From: Gammaproteobacteria bacterium
GTDB lineage: Bacteria > Pseudomonadota > Gammaproteobacteria > Pseudomonadales > JAUIET01
DNA length: 64,000 bases
Direction of reading: 5' to 3'
Assembly: GCA_030431775.1 (NCBI GenBank)
Contig: JAUIHW010000003.1
Coordinates: 1-64,000, forward strand
Positions 38,001 to 44,993 of the stretch are shown piece by piece (position 1 is the first letter of the stretch; the number at the start of each line of letters is the position of its first letter). A program made the translations under genes and the position numbers. A model generated the notes under the pieces. The model made no database searches and was not told the DNA's origin. It worked only from the letters and a program-made list of their open reading frames with translations.

Positions 38001-38072
38001 CAATTCCCAGAAGAAGCAGCGAATGAGCCGATTATCGACAGTCGTCCAGCGTCAGCACAACAAAGTCGTTAG
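35007..38072 (+). CDS. Periplasmic-sensing GGDEF–EAL protein with tandem SBP_bac_3 domains
   Basis: A large cyclic-di-GMP signalling protein. Order: signal peptide, two tandem periplasmic solute-binding (SBP_bac_3) domains at about 30–255 and 285–500, one transmembrane segment at about 508–530, a short coiled coil, a GGDEF domain (DQLTGLANR, intact GGDEF near 648) and an EAL domain (intact EAL near 774, DDFGTGYSSL, AEGIE). Both catalytic motifs look competent, so it may be bifunctional and ligand-switched. The TTG at 35007 gives 1021 residues but cuts off a charged n-region. An ATT at 34974, eight bases after AGGGA, would give a textbook signal peptide, so the true start may be upstream. Confidence 0.92.
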   Translation: MSGLLSISLAMQAFALHDSVDSSIHWTPEQQQFLQQHDTIVVGGEMDWPPLDYVENGVYKGVARDYLEEIARLTGLDLKIVTGHSWPELMAMLSRGELDMLPMMYWSEQRAKAFLLSRPYLSVRHYVFSRNGNNQLESLRDLHGKTIAIPKGYAPIEILQTEHPEINLQEVNSELDAIDRVMTGHADAVLINTAGFAYYSQKHNILGLEPAFPVQFAISDLHMAVRKELPLLREVVQRALDSIDNEQAVGIMRRWTGSEIMARTLLTRDAEITQAEREFLESKASLTACLNPKLMPLEALQQGVPKGITSDYLAILSRNLQVPINVHPVSSWPAAETALLSGQCDLATLAPNHSKESRAIRLSPPYLTEKLALITRRSERFFARLSELPPETIGLENGYIDRKTLGKELPFLEFQELENTDQGLQKIRNGEIFGLLTYLPVASYVLQKNNAGSLKISGSLSRSANEFSIATRSSDVALTSAIEKVLAAIPQSKKHDIHNKWIAVTIHRETDYSIVLQIAIALLIILSIVQWRYSELRRHRETIEAKNTELQQINRQLAEQTDAAWKMAYQDQLTGLANRAKLMLELDKAIKLADRNKEQIAVLFLDLDRFKYVNDTLGHHIGDQLLCEVASRIQELLRTTDTLCRMGGDEFIVLLQSFSEYYVPQRVAQRIITRLTEPYLIDTLEIAVGASIGIALYPDDTLDGNTLLKYADSAMYSAKEDDGSSIRYYHTDLSQRSARRMTIENALRNSDINSSFVLVFQPIVDLRAARVIKAEALIRWHHPELGTIPPDEFIGIAEEIGLIPEIGDWVFRQSCRAYQFFAQQGCAIESVAVNVSGRQFLKGNIAERFTSILRQEHLSARHIEIEITEGYMLEQTSEVNLRQLREAGFTVCVDDFGTGYSSLSYIKRLPLDVIKIDRSFVQNLPHDNEDIAISQAILSLCHSLGYQAVAEGIESQEQLEFLATRRCEYAQGYYFSPAVNAEEFPATCRSVNRKLAHYQFPEEAANEPIIDSRPASAQQSR

Positions 38073-38533
38073 GCGCGTCGTAATTTGTCAGCGTACATCA
38101 GTCTGTCTGCTTCGCTCAACAATTCTTCTACACCATGCGTGGCATCAGGCTCAACCTGCAAGACGCCGGCACTGAAGTGCAGGTCATACTCCAGGCCGCT
38201 GTCCAGACAGGCGGCCGATAAACGGCCCCGCGTTCTGTCAACCAACGCTTTGGCACCTGCATAGCCTGGTTCGCCCAATAGAGCGACGAACTCATCCCCA
38301 CCCAGCCGGCCAACCACATCGGCACCACGGCTGACTTCTCGCAGAACATCGGCAAAAAGCTGCAAAGCGCGGTCACCTTCTGAGTGACCGTGGGTATCGT
38401 TAATTAATTTGAATCGGTTCAGATCCAGAAACACCATGGTCGCCGTGACGTCATGGCGACAATACGTTCGTAACGCTTGCTGCGCGAGCTTCACAAAACC
38501 ACGGCGATTCGACAACCCGGTCAGTTCGTCCAC
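38069..38533 (-). CDS. Isolated GGDEF domain, probably N-terminally truncated
   Basis: A 154-residue frame that is almost exactly one diguanylate cyclase domain: DELTGLSNRRGF at the start, FLDLNRFKLINDTHGH, intact RLGGDEFVALL, and a normal end. It has no sensory or membrane part. The GTG at 38533 sits at the first residues of the domain and has no ribosome binding site. The same frame continues upstream without a standard start through a hydrophobic stretch (HFYGPLLALQLAT) to the TGA of the Ltp2-like gene at 38621–38623. The pattern suggests the 5' part was lost when the neighbouring region was rearranged. The gene overlaps the end of the GGDEF–EAL gene by four bases, tail to tail. Confidence 0.7.
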   Translation of the reverse strand: MDELTGLSNRRGFVKLAQQALRTYCRHDVTATMVFLDLNRFKLINDTHGHSEGDRALQLFADVLREVSRGADVVGRLGGDEFVALLGEPGYAGAKALVDRTRGRLSAACLDSGLEYDLHFSAGVLQVEPDATHGVEELLSEADRLMYADKLRRA

Positions 38534-38620
38534 GGTGGCCAGCTGCAGCGCGAGCAGCGGACCATAGAAATGCCAACAAACGGTTATTGCCGGAAGTTCA
38601 GCGGGGCTGACGAGCTTTTG

Positions 38621-39793
38621 TCAGTCTCGCCCCAGAATCAAAGCTCCGGTTGGCACCCCAACGCCGCTGGACACCAGCACATGATCAACCGTTTTATCGG
38701 GTTGGTTGACCGCGTTCCCGCGAATCAGGCGTGCCGCCTGCGCAATGTTGTTGACGCCGTGGATATAGGCCTCGGATAACAAGCCGCCATGGGTGTTATT
38801 CGGTAATCGCCCCCCTGGGCCAATGTGGCCATCAGCGATGAAGTCCTTAGCCTCGCCTCGTCCACAGAAGCCGAAGGACTCCAGCTGCATGACGATTTCA
38901 GTCGTGAAGGCGTCGTATAGGCAGGCGGCGTCGATATCATCCGGGCCCAGGCCACTCATGGCGTACACTCGTTTGGCGGCATATTCCATTTCCGGCAACG
39001 AGGCTATGTCGTCCCGGTAGAAGCTGGTCATCTGTTCCTGACCCTGCACCGAGGCCTGGGTGACCGCGCGAATAACGGCCGGCGTTTGCTTTAGAGATTT
39101 AGCGCGCTCGGTACTGGTTATCAATAGAGCGCAACCACCGTCCGTCTCCTGACAGCAATCGAATACGCGCAGTGGGTAGGACACCATTTTTGAGTGGTAA
39201 TAGTCTTCCGTGCTCATTGGCTTCTGGTAGCCAAAGGCCGCGGGGTTGCTCACGGCAAACTGGCGCTGCGTGGTGGCCACGCTTGCAAGCGTATCGTTGG
39301 GTACATTGTAGGTATGCATGTACTTGTGCGCGATCATGGCCACCCAGGAAGCCGGTGTCAACATACCGTACACTTGATACCAGGACCAGTGGATCAGGTC
39401 GCTACTGACAATTTGCTGCCCGGTACCCTGCCCCATGCGCCGCCCACTGCGGCCATTCATGGCCCGCCAGACCACAACGTTGTTGCACACACCACTGGCA
39501 ATCGCCATGGCGGCCTGTTGAATCAGGCCGACCGCAGCCCCGCCCCCGTAATTGATTTTGGCGAACATATTCAGGTCGCCAATACCAACGCATTGCGCCA
39601 CTTCAATTTCATCAGAGGAATCCAGCGTATAACTGACCATGCCGTCCACCTCACCCGGCGCCAGGCCAGCGTCCTCCAGACAATTGGCGACCGCTTCGCT
39701 GGCCAGCGAAAGTTCAGACACCCCGGATTCTTTACTGTAACGAGTCTGGCCGACTCCGGCGATTGCCGCCTGGTTTTTCAAACTGTTCTCCAT
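38621..39793 (-). CDS. Ltp2-like thiolase-fold protein (candidate retro-aldolase)
   Basis: A 390-residue thiolase-superfamily protein of the lipid-transfer-protein type. Where thiolases have the nucleophilic Cys it reads INYGGGAAVG (about 80–89), as in the steroid side-chain aldolase Ltp2, which breaks a beta-hydroxyacyl-CoA by retro-aldol cleavage. Other Ltp2-like features are SYTLDSSDE, DCCQETDGGCALL and NTHGGLLSEAYIHG. Known Ltp2 enzymes need a DUF35 partner, and a DUF35 gene lies two bases upstream in the same operon. A role in releasing propionyl- or acetyl-CoA from a branched acyl-CoA is therefore likely; the substrate is unknown. Confidence 0.87.
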   Translation of the reverse strand: MENSLKNQAAIAGVGQTRYSKESGVSELSLASEAVANCLEDAGLAPGEVDGMVSYTLDSSDEIEVAQCVGIGDLNMFAKINYGGGAAVGLIQQAAMAIASGVCNNVVVWRAMNGRSGRRMGQGTGQQIVSSDLIHWSWYQVYGMLTPASWVAMIAHKYMHTYNVPNDTLASVATTQRQFAVSNPAAFGYQKPMSTEDYYHSKMVSYPLRVFDCCQETDGGCALLITSTERAKSLKQTPAVIRAVTQASVQGQEQMTSFYRDDIASLPEMEYAAKRVYAMSGLGPDDIDAACLYDAFTTEIVMQLESFGFCGRGEAKDFIADGHIGPGGRLPNNTHGGLLSEAYIHGVNNIAQAARLIRGNAVNQPDKTVDHVLVSSGVGVPTGALILGRD

Positions 39794-39795
39794 GC

Positions 39796-40206
39796 TCAGT
39801 TCTCCTCAGCCGGTTCAAATACAGGCAGCACAAAACCATCCGGATCAGCCTGAAACGACACCTGCAACGGCATTCCAAATGTAATGTCGTCTGGCTCTAT
39901 GCCGACTAGCTGGGCGGTAATACGCTCTCCTTCCTCCAACTCTACCAAAGCAATGGCAATCGGGTATTGGTAACCAGGAAATTGCGGGTGCTCAAGCACG
40001 GTGTAGCTGGCGAGTGTGCCACGGCCACTGGCAGCGATAAAATCCCACTGCAGCGACCGGCACCGATTACACATCGGGCGCGGCGGATGGCGCAATGTCT
40101 CACAAGATGTGCAGCGCTGAATTGCTAACACTTGCTGAGCGGCCTGCTCCCACCACCAGCCGTTATCCGCTGTCATTGGCGGTTTTATTCGTCCTGCTGT
40201 CTGCAT
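39796..40206 (-). CDS. DUF35/OB-fold zinc-ribbon partner protein
   Basis: A 136-residue protein with an N-terminal rubredoxin-like zinc ribbon (Cys32, Cys35, Cys46, Cys49 in CTSC and CNRC) and a C-terminal OB-fold (TLASYTVLEHPQFPGY, YPIAIALVELEEGERI), the combination called DUF35. In Ltp2 systems this subunit binds and activates the thiolase-fold aldolase and can channel substrate from an enoyl-CoA hydratase. The ATG at 40206 has AGGGGG upstream; the frame open to 40293 is not used. It is the first gene of a two-gene operon, transcribed from a promoter in the divergent region. Confidence 0.88.
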   Translation of the reverse strand: MQTAGRIKPPMTADNGWWWEQAAQQVLAIQRCTSCETLRHPPRPMCNRCRSLQWDFIAASGRGTLASYTVLEHPQFPGYQYPIAIALVELEEGERITAQLVGIEPDDITFGMPLQVSFQADPDGFVLPVFEPAEEN

Positions 40207-40233
40207 AATGTCCCCCTGGTAGGCTTTACGCGC

Positions 40234-40261
40234 ATTATAAAGAGCCCGCTTCGCCTGCCAG
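40234..40261 (-). promoter_or_regulatory. Predicted promoter of the DUF35–Ltp2 operon
   Basis: Read on the minus strand, a consensus −10 TATAAT lies at 40239–40234, with a 4/6 −35 CTGGCA at 40261–40256 and a 16-base spacer. Transcription would begin near 40227, about 20 bases before the DUF35 start codon and just ahead of its AGGGGG site. One arm of an imperfect inverted repeat (GCCTGCCAG, 40253–40261) covers the −35 and the other (CTGGTAGGC, 40216–40224) lies in the leader, which could be an operator. Confidence 0.5.
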
Positions 40262-40343
40262 GTTACCGCGCTTTCATTTGTCGTGTCTGGCACCGGCTTT
40301 TACGATACTCTTGGCGCTCAATAACGATAAACTGGAATCGCCT

Positions 40344-41174
40344 ATGTTGCAGAATTTCGACAACAAGGTGCTGGTGATTACCGGTGCCGGCAGCGGAATT
40401 GGCCAGGCTCTGGCCAAAGGTTTTGCCAGGCAGGGTATGAGGGTTGTTGCCACTGATATAAATGGGGAAGCGGCGGCTGCCACGGCCGCCGACATCGGCC
40501 CGCAGGCAGTGGGCCGCCAGGTGGACGTTGCCAGTGCCGAACAAGTGCAGGCGCTGGCCGATGAGTGTTTCGCTGACTTTGGCCAGGTTGATCTGCTGAT
40601 CAATAATGCCGGTGTCTTCCAGGGTGGGCTGAGCTGGGAGCGCAGTCTGGAAGATTGGCAATGGACCTTCGGCGTTAACGTCTACGGCATTATTCACGGC
40701 ATAAAATCGTTTGTGCCCCGCATGATCGCGCAGGGTACTGACGGTCACGTTGTGAACACGGCGTCGGTCGCTGCCTATGTGGCCGGGGCGATGTCGGCCC
40801 CGTATGTGGTATCGAAATGTACCGCGATGTCGCTGACCGAGTGTCTGGCGCTGGATCTGGAGCTGATGGGCACCAAAATCGGTGCCAGTGTCTTAACACC
40901 CGGCAACCACAATACAGGTATCGCTCAAACGGCCTCTTTACGCCCCAGCGCGCTGGGGCAGGACAACAGCGAAGACGGCAAGGCTTGCGTGGAAGCCCTG
41001 CAATCCATGCTGGATGACGGTGCTGAACCCGAGGCTGCGTTCCAGCCCGTGTTGCAAGGGGTACGTTCTGGAGAGTTTCTGATTCCAACCAAACCCGGAT
41101 ACCAACAGCAGCTGCGGACCCGCTATGAGGCTTTACTGGAGCGCAAGCTGCCTCCAATGGCAGAGCTCGACTGA
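40344..41174 (+). CDS. SDR-family oxidoreductase
   Basis: A 276-residue classical short-chain dehydrogenase, first gene of a four-gene operon. The dinucleotide motif TGAGSGIG lies at 13–20, followed by Asp in VVATDINGEAAAATA (suggesting NAD preference), INNAGVF, the serine strand NTASVAAYV and the catalytic YVVSK. The upstream frame from 40278 is ignored because the ATG at 40344 gives the normal N-terminus. Its stop overlaps the start of the next gene (TGATG). It would oxidise an alcohol or reduce a ketone; given the neighbours, possibly a hydroxyacyl or hydroxysteroid intermediate. Confidence 0.9.
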   Translation: MLQNFDNKVLVITGAGSGIGQALAKGFARQGMRVVATDINGEAAAATAADIGPQAVGRQVDVASAEQVQALADECFADFGQVDLLINNAGVFQGGLSWERSLEDWQWTFGVNVYGIIHGIKSFVPRMIAQGTDGHVVNTASVAAYVAGAMSAPYVVSKCTAMSLTECLALDLELMGTKIGASVLTPGNHNTGIAQTASLRPSALGQDNSEDGKACVEALQSMLDDGAEPEAAFQPVLQGVRSGEFLIPTKPGYQQQLRTRYEALLERKLPPMAELD

Positions 41175-42778
41175 TGCGCCGCTTGGAAGGCAGCGTGCGA
41201 CTATTTGTATCCGGCTTGCTGATTTGCTTGCTGATGAGTTGCCAGACGGCGCGTCAGGATAACGCGGCTAGTGCAGCGGCCGTTACAGCTGAGCCCTCGG
41301 AAAACCCGGTTCAGGAAAGCCGTGATGCGTGGGTACCCAGGGACCGCATCATTGATCAGTACGCTGCGCACTGCGCAAGCTGTCATGGCGATAACTATCG
41401 CGGCAGTGCCATCGGCCCTTCTTTGTTAGTACCAGAGCTGGCCGGAGGGAATACCCTTGAGGAAATCAGCAGGAGTATCGCCAACGGCAATGCCGAACGG
41501 GGTATGCCTGCGTGGCGCGACAGCTGGAGCGCTGATGATATTCGTAGCATGGCCGTATTTATGCTGGAGCAACGCGCGGAAGATACCGGTGATGCCGGCA
41601 TGGGCGCGGGTGAGCGTTTGCCGCTACCCGAGGATACGCTTGCCAGCCAATACCATGGGTTTCAATTGGAATTGGTCAGCGACGGCCTGATGCACACCTA
41701 CGGTCTCGCCGTACTGCCCGACCACAGCGTATTGCTGACCGAAAAATCTGTTGGCCTGACGCTGATCACGGCTGATGGTGAGCAAAGATTGATAAGCAAC
41801 ACGCCGCCGGTATACGACGACAGTGCGCTGCGCGGCACCACCTGGGCCGGCAATGGCTGGTTTCATGATGTGGCCATCCACCCTGATTACGCAACAAATG
41901 GCTGGGTGTATCTGTCCTATGGGGACCGTTGCGAGCAGTGTAATGCTATTAGCCGCGAAACGGGCAAGGCGGTCTCAATGCTGGCCCTGGCCCGCGGACG
42001 CATAGAAAACGGTCGCTGGGTAGACCAGGAGCTTATCTGGCAGACTGACAAGATGCACTATCAGCCCAGCCTGGAAAACGGTCTTGGCGCACGGATTGCG
42101 TTTGACAATGCCGGACATGTATTTCTAAGCGTAGGGAATATGGATGAGTTGTATCGTGGAGTGCAGGACCGGGCACAACCGTTCGGCAAGGTTATTCGGG
42201 TGAAAGATGATGGCCGTTTACCGGATGACAATCCAAAACCCAGCTCCACGAAGGTAGTTGACGGCTTTTGGGCTTACGGCTTTCGCACACCGCAGGGCCT
42301 GGCATACGACTTTGCGCATGAGCAATTGTGGCTTGCCGAACACGGTCCGCGCGGTGGCGATGAAATCAACCGCATTCAGCGCGGCGCCAACTATGGCTGG
42401 CCGCTGGTCAGTTTAGGCCTCGACTATGATGGTTCGCCCATCAACTATGGCCCGAAGCTGGGTATCGAATTTAATCCCGCTGATTTGCGCGGCCCGGACC
42501 TGAATTGGACTCCGTCCATTGGCTTATCCAATCTCGCCTTTTACCAAGGTGCTGCCTTTCCCGAATGGCAAAACGATATGCTGGTGGCCACACTGAAACA
42601 GAACGACTTGTTACGCATTCGCTTGTCTGGCAACAATGTCATCGAGCACGAAACGCTGCTTGACGGCCTGGGCCGCTTTCGTGACCTGGATATTGGCCCA
42701 AGTGGGCACATTTATTTTCTGTTAGAACACCTGCAGGGCACGCGTCTGGTTCGCCTGCGGCCCGCCGAGGAGGAATAA
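41174..42778 (+). CDS. Cytochrome c–aldose dehydrogenase fusion lipoprotein
   Basis: A 534-residue exported fusion. Lipobox LLMSC with Cys23; a monohaem cytochrome c domain at about 55–135 with CASCH (67–71) and a likely axial Met111 in ERGMPAW; then a six-bladed propeller of the soluble aldose sugar dehydrogenase type (about 155–530) with FHDVAIHPDY, GLGARIAFDNAGHVFLSVG, the conserved EHGPRGGDEINRIQ and GANYGWP. Characterised propellers of this group use PQQ. The fused haem could take electrons directly from the propeller cofactor and pass them to the respiratory chain. It overlaps the SDR gene by one base and precedes the molybdoenzyme gene by two. Confidence 0.88.
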   Translation: MRRLEGSVRLFVSGLLICLLMSCQTARQDNAASAAAVTAEPSENPVQESRDAWVPRDRIIDQYAAHCASCHGDNYRGSAIGPSLLVPELAGGNTLEEISRSIANGNAERGMPAWRDSWSADDIRSMAVFMLEQRAEDTGDAGMGAGERLPLPEDTLASQYHGFQLELVSDGLMHTYGLAVLPDHSVLLTEKSVGLTLITADGEQRLISNTPPVYDDSALRGTTWAGNGWFHDVAIHPDYATNGWVYLSYGDRCEQCNAISRETGKAVSMLALARGRIENGRWVDQELIWQTDKMHYQPSLENGLGARIAFDNAGHVFLSVGNMDELYRGVQDRAQPFGKVIRVKDDGRLPDDNPKPSSTKVVDGFWAYGFRTPQGLAYDFAHEQLWLAEHGPRGGDEINRIQRGANYGWPLVSLGLDYDGSPINYGPKLGIEFNPADLRGPDLNWTPSIGLSNLAFYQGAAFPEWQNDMLVATLKQNDLLRIRLSGNNVIEHETLLDGLGRFRDLDIGPSGHIYFLLEHLQGTRLVRLRPAEEE

Positions 42779-42780
42779 CA

Positions 42781-44982
42781 ATGGCAGTGCAAGAAAAGTT
42801 CACTTTCTGTCGAATCTGCGAGGCAACCTGTGGACTTAAAGTAAAAGTTGAGGACGGCCGCCTGATCGATGTTGAGCCCGACGACCAGCATGTGGTCAGC
42901 CAGGGTTATGTATGTGTAAAAGGCACCCGCTTCGCCAACGTGCAAAACAGCCCGGACCGCGTGACCGCGCCCATGAAGCGGAGTGGTGACGAGTGGGTTG
43001 AAATCAGCTGGGACCAGGCATTGCGCGAAATCGGCGAGAAAATTCGTGCCATGGTCGACCAGCATGGCCCGCAGTCCTTCAGTCACTTTCTGGGCTCACC
43101 AACCGGAGCCCATTTGGTACTGCCGATATTCCGCAACGCCTTTTACGAAGGCCTGGGCAGCCATCGCTTCTACGGCACAGCGACCACCGACACAGTGAAC
43201 AAGTTTCGCGTCAACGAGGAAATGTACGGCGGCCCGATGCGGCTGGCCTTTCCCGATATAGAGCACAGCAAATTCTATATGGTGATTGGCGCCAACCCGG
43301 CGGTGTCAGGCAACACCCTGTTCCACCTGCCGCGTTCGGTGGCGCGAATGAAGCAAATCGTAAAACGTGGCGGGCGTTGCGTGTTCATCAACCCGCGCCG
43401 AATCGAGTCGGCACAAGCTGGCGAACATATTTTTATTCGCCCGGATACCGATGTGTATTTCCTGGCCGCTTACTGCAACGAATTGATTCAGCAGAATGGC
43501 GTCGCGCACGAGCGTGTGGAACAACACATGACCGGCTTTACCCGCCTGCAGGCACTGGTTGCTAACTGGACCCCGGAAAAGCAGGAGCCGGTCACCGGCA
43601 TTCCCGCCGATGTCCTGCGCGACCTGGTGCGCTCGCATATCGATTCCAACGCTGCGGCGCTGTACATGGCGACCGGGGTGAACCAGGGTCGCAACGGGAC
43701 GCTGTGCTACTGGCTTCTGGAATGCATAAATGCGATCTCCGGCAACCTTGACCGTCGCGGCGGCACACTGATTGGCGATGGCATGGTCGATATGGACAAG
43801 GAAGCAAAAAAAGCGGGCGCCTTTTCCTTTCTGAACACCGAGCGCCGCGACGATGGCCTGCCCTGCGTGGTCGGCCAACACCCGTCGAACATGTTCACCC
43901 ACGATATTCTCAATGATCGGCCAGACCGCATCCGCGGCACCATCATTGAGGCCAGCAACCCGATTATTGCCTGCAGCCGCCCGGACCGTATGGTTGAAGC
44001 CATCAAATCGCTTGAACTGGTGGTCAGCATCGACCTGTTCAAAAACGAGGCAGCCGACCTGGCGCATTATATTCTGCCGGCCACCAGCTTTCTGGAGCGC
44101 GCCGACCTGCCTTATGCCCTGCAAAGTTTCGCCGCTAACACCCCAATGCCGTACATGACCTATACCGACCCAGTACTCGAAGCGCCACCCGGTGTGCGTA
44201 ACGAATGGTGGATTTACTCGCGCCTGGCCGATACTGCCAAAGTGCGCCTGTTCAATAGGCCTCTTTTGAGCAGGCTGGCCAAATGGAATGCAAAGCTTGC
44301 TTATTCCAGTGTAAGCTTTTTGCGTTCGCTGGCGCTGACACCGGAAAAAATGATTGATGGCATGCTCAAAAAGGCGGGCCTGCCGGGGCGCAAGGAGATG
44401 CTGGAGAAACACCCGCATGGCATTTTGCTGGGTGACACCAAAGCCGGCAACTTCCTCGGCACGGACAGAGTCATGACCGATGATGGCCTGGTCAACCTCG
44501 CACCCAAAGACATCTGTAATGCATTTGAGGACAAGATCGACGCCGACTATCTGCATGACCTGAACAATCGCGACAAGTTTAAACTGTTCGGTAAGCGCGA
44601 AATCAAAACCATTAATTCCTGGATGGGCAATTCGGAGCGTCTGGTCAAGGATGCTTCGAATTATGCCTATCTGCACCCCAATGATGCTGCTGAGCTTGGA
44701 CTGAACAATGGCGAGTTGATCCGGGTTCGTTCAGCGCACGGGCAGATAGACATACCGCTGAAGATATCCGATGAAGTGATGCCGCGCAGCGTAGCCATCC
44801 CGCACGGCTGGGGGCACCAGGGTGCAAAAGGCCTGCCGCACGCAGCCCGCCACCCGGGAGTGAACAGCAATACCCTGGCCGGTGACGGCCCGGAGAACAC
44901 CGAAAAGCTGTCGGGCATGTCGCATTTATCCGGCATTCTGGTTGATATAGAAAAGATTGCCGACGCCCAGTCGGTCGCTTGA
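42781..44982 (+). CDS. Molybdopterin oxidoreductase (DMSO reductase family), cytoplasmic
   Basis: A 733-residue catalytic subunit with an N-terminal [4Fe-4S] site (Cys10, Cys13, Cys17 and Cys45) and the bis-MGD-binding domains: YMVIGANPAVSGNT, GGRCVFINPRR, ATGVNQGRNGT, ASNPIIACSRPDR and the C-terminal SVAIPHGWGHQG with dinucleotide-binding motifs. There is no Tat signal, so it should be cytoplasmic. No separate iron-sulfur or membrane subunit is encoded beside it. It belongs to the broad formate-dehydrogenase/anaerobic-dehydrogenase group of uncertain substrates; the Mo ligand is not obvious and no in-frame TGA selenocysteine codon is present. Neighbours suggest a role in oxidising or hydroxylating a lipid-like substrate. 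Confidence 0.88.
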   Translation: MAVQEKFTFCRICEATCGLKVKVEDGRLIDVEPDDQHVVSQGYVCVKGTRFANVQNSPDRVTAPMKRSGDEWVEISWDQALREIGEKIRAMVDQHGPQSFSHFLGSPTGAHLVLPIFRNAFYEGLGSHRFYGTATTDTVNKFRVNEEMYGGPMRLAFPDIEHSKFYMVIGANPAVSGNTLFHLPRSVARMKQIVKRGGRCVFINPRRIESAQAGEHIFIRPDTDVYFLAAYCNELIQQNGVAHERVEQHMTGFTRLQALVANWTPEKQEPVTGIPADVLRDLVRSHIDSNAAALYMATGVNQGRNGTLCYWLLECINAISGNLDRRGGTLIGDGMVDMDKEAKKAGAFSFLNTERRDDGLPCVVGQHPSNMFTHDILNDRPDRIRGTIIEASNPIIACSRPDRMVEAIKSLELVVSIDLFKNEAADLAHYILPATSFLERADLPYALQSFAANTPMPYMTYTDPVLEAPPGVRNEWWIYSRLADTAKVRLFNRPLLSRLAKWNAKLAYSSVSFLRSLALTPEKMIDGMLKKAGLPGRKEMLEKHPHGILLGDTKAGNFLGTDRVMTDDGLVNLAPKDICNAFEDKIDADYLHDLNNRDKFKLFGKREIKTINSWMGNSERLVKDASNYAYLHPNDAAELGLNNGELIRVRSAHGQIDIPLKISDEVMPRSVAIPHGWGHQGAKGLPHAARHPGVNSNTLAGDGPENTEKLSGMSHLSGILVDIEKIADAQSVA

Positions 44983-44993
44983 GGAGGACAGCC

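Noticed and set aside
43306-44676. Minus-strand open frame of 456 codons opposite the molybdopterin oxidoreductase
   Set aside because: The plus-strand gene has conserved cofactor motifs throughout; the antisense translation has none.
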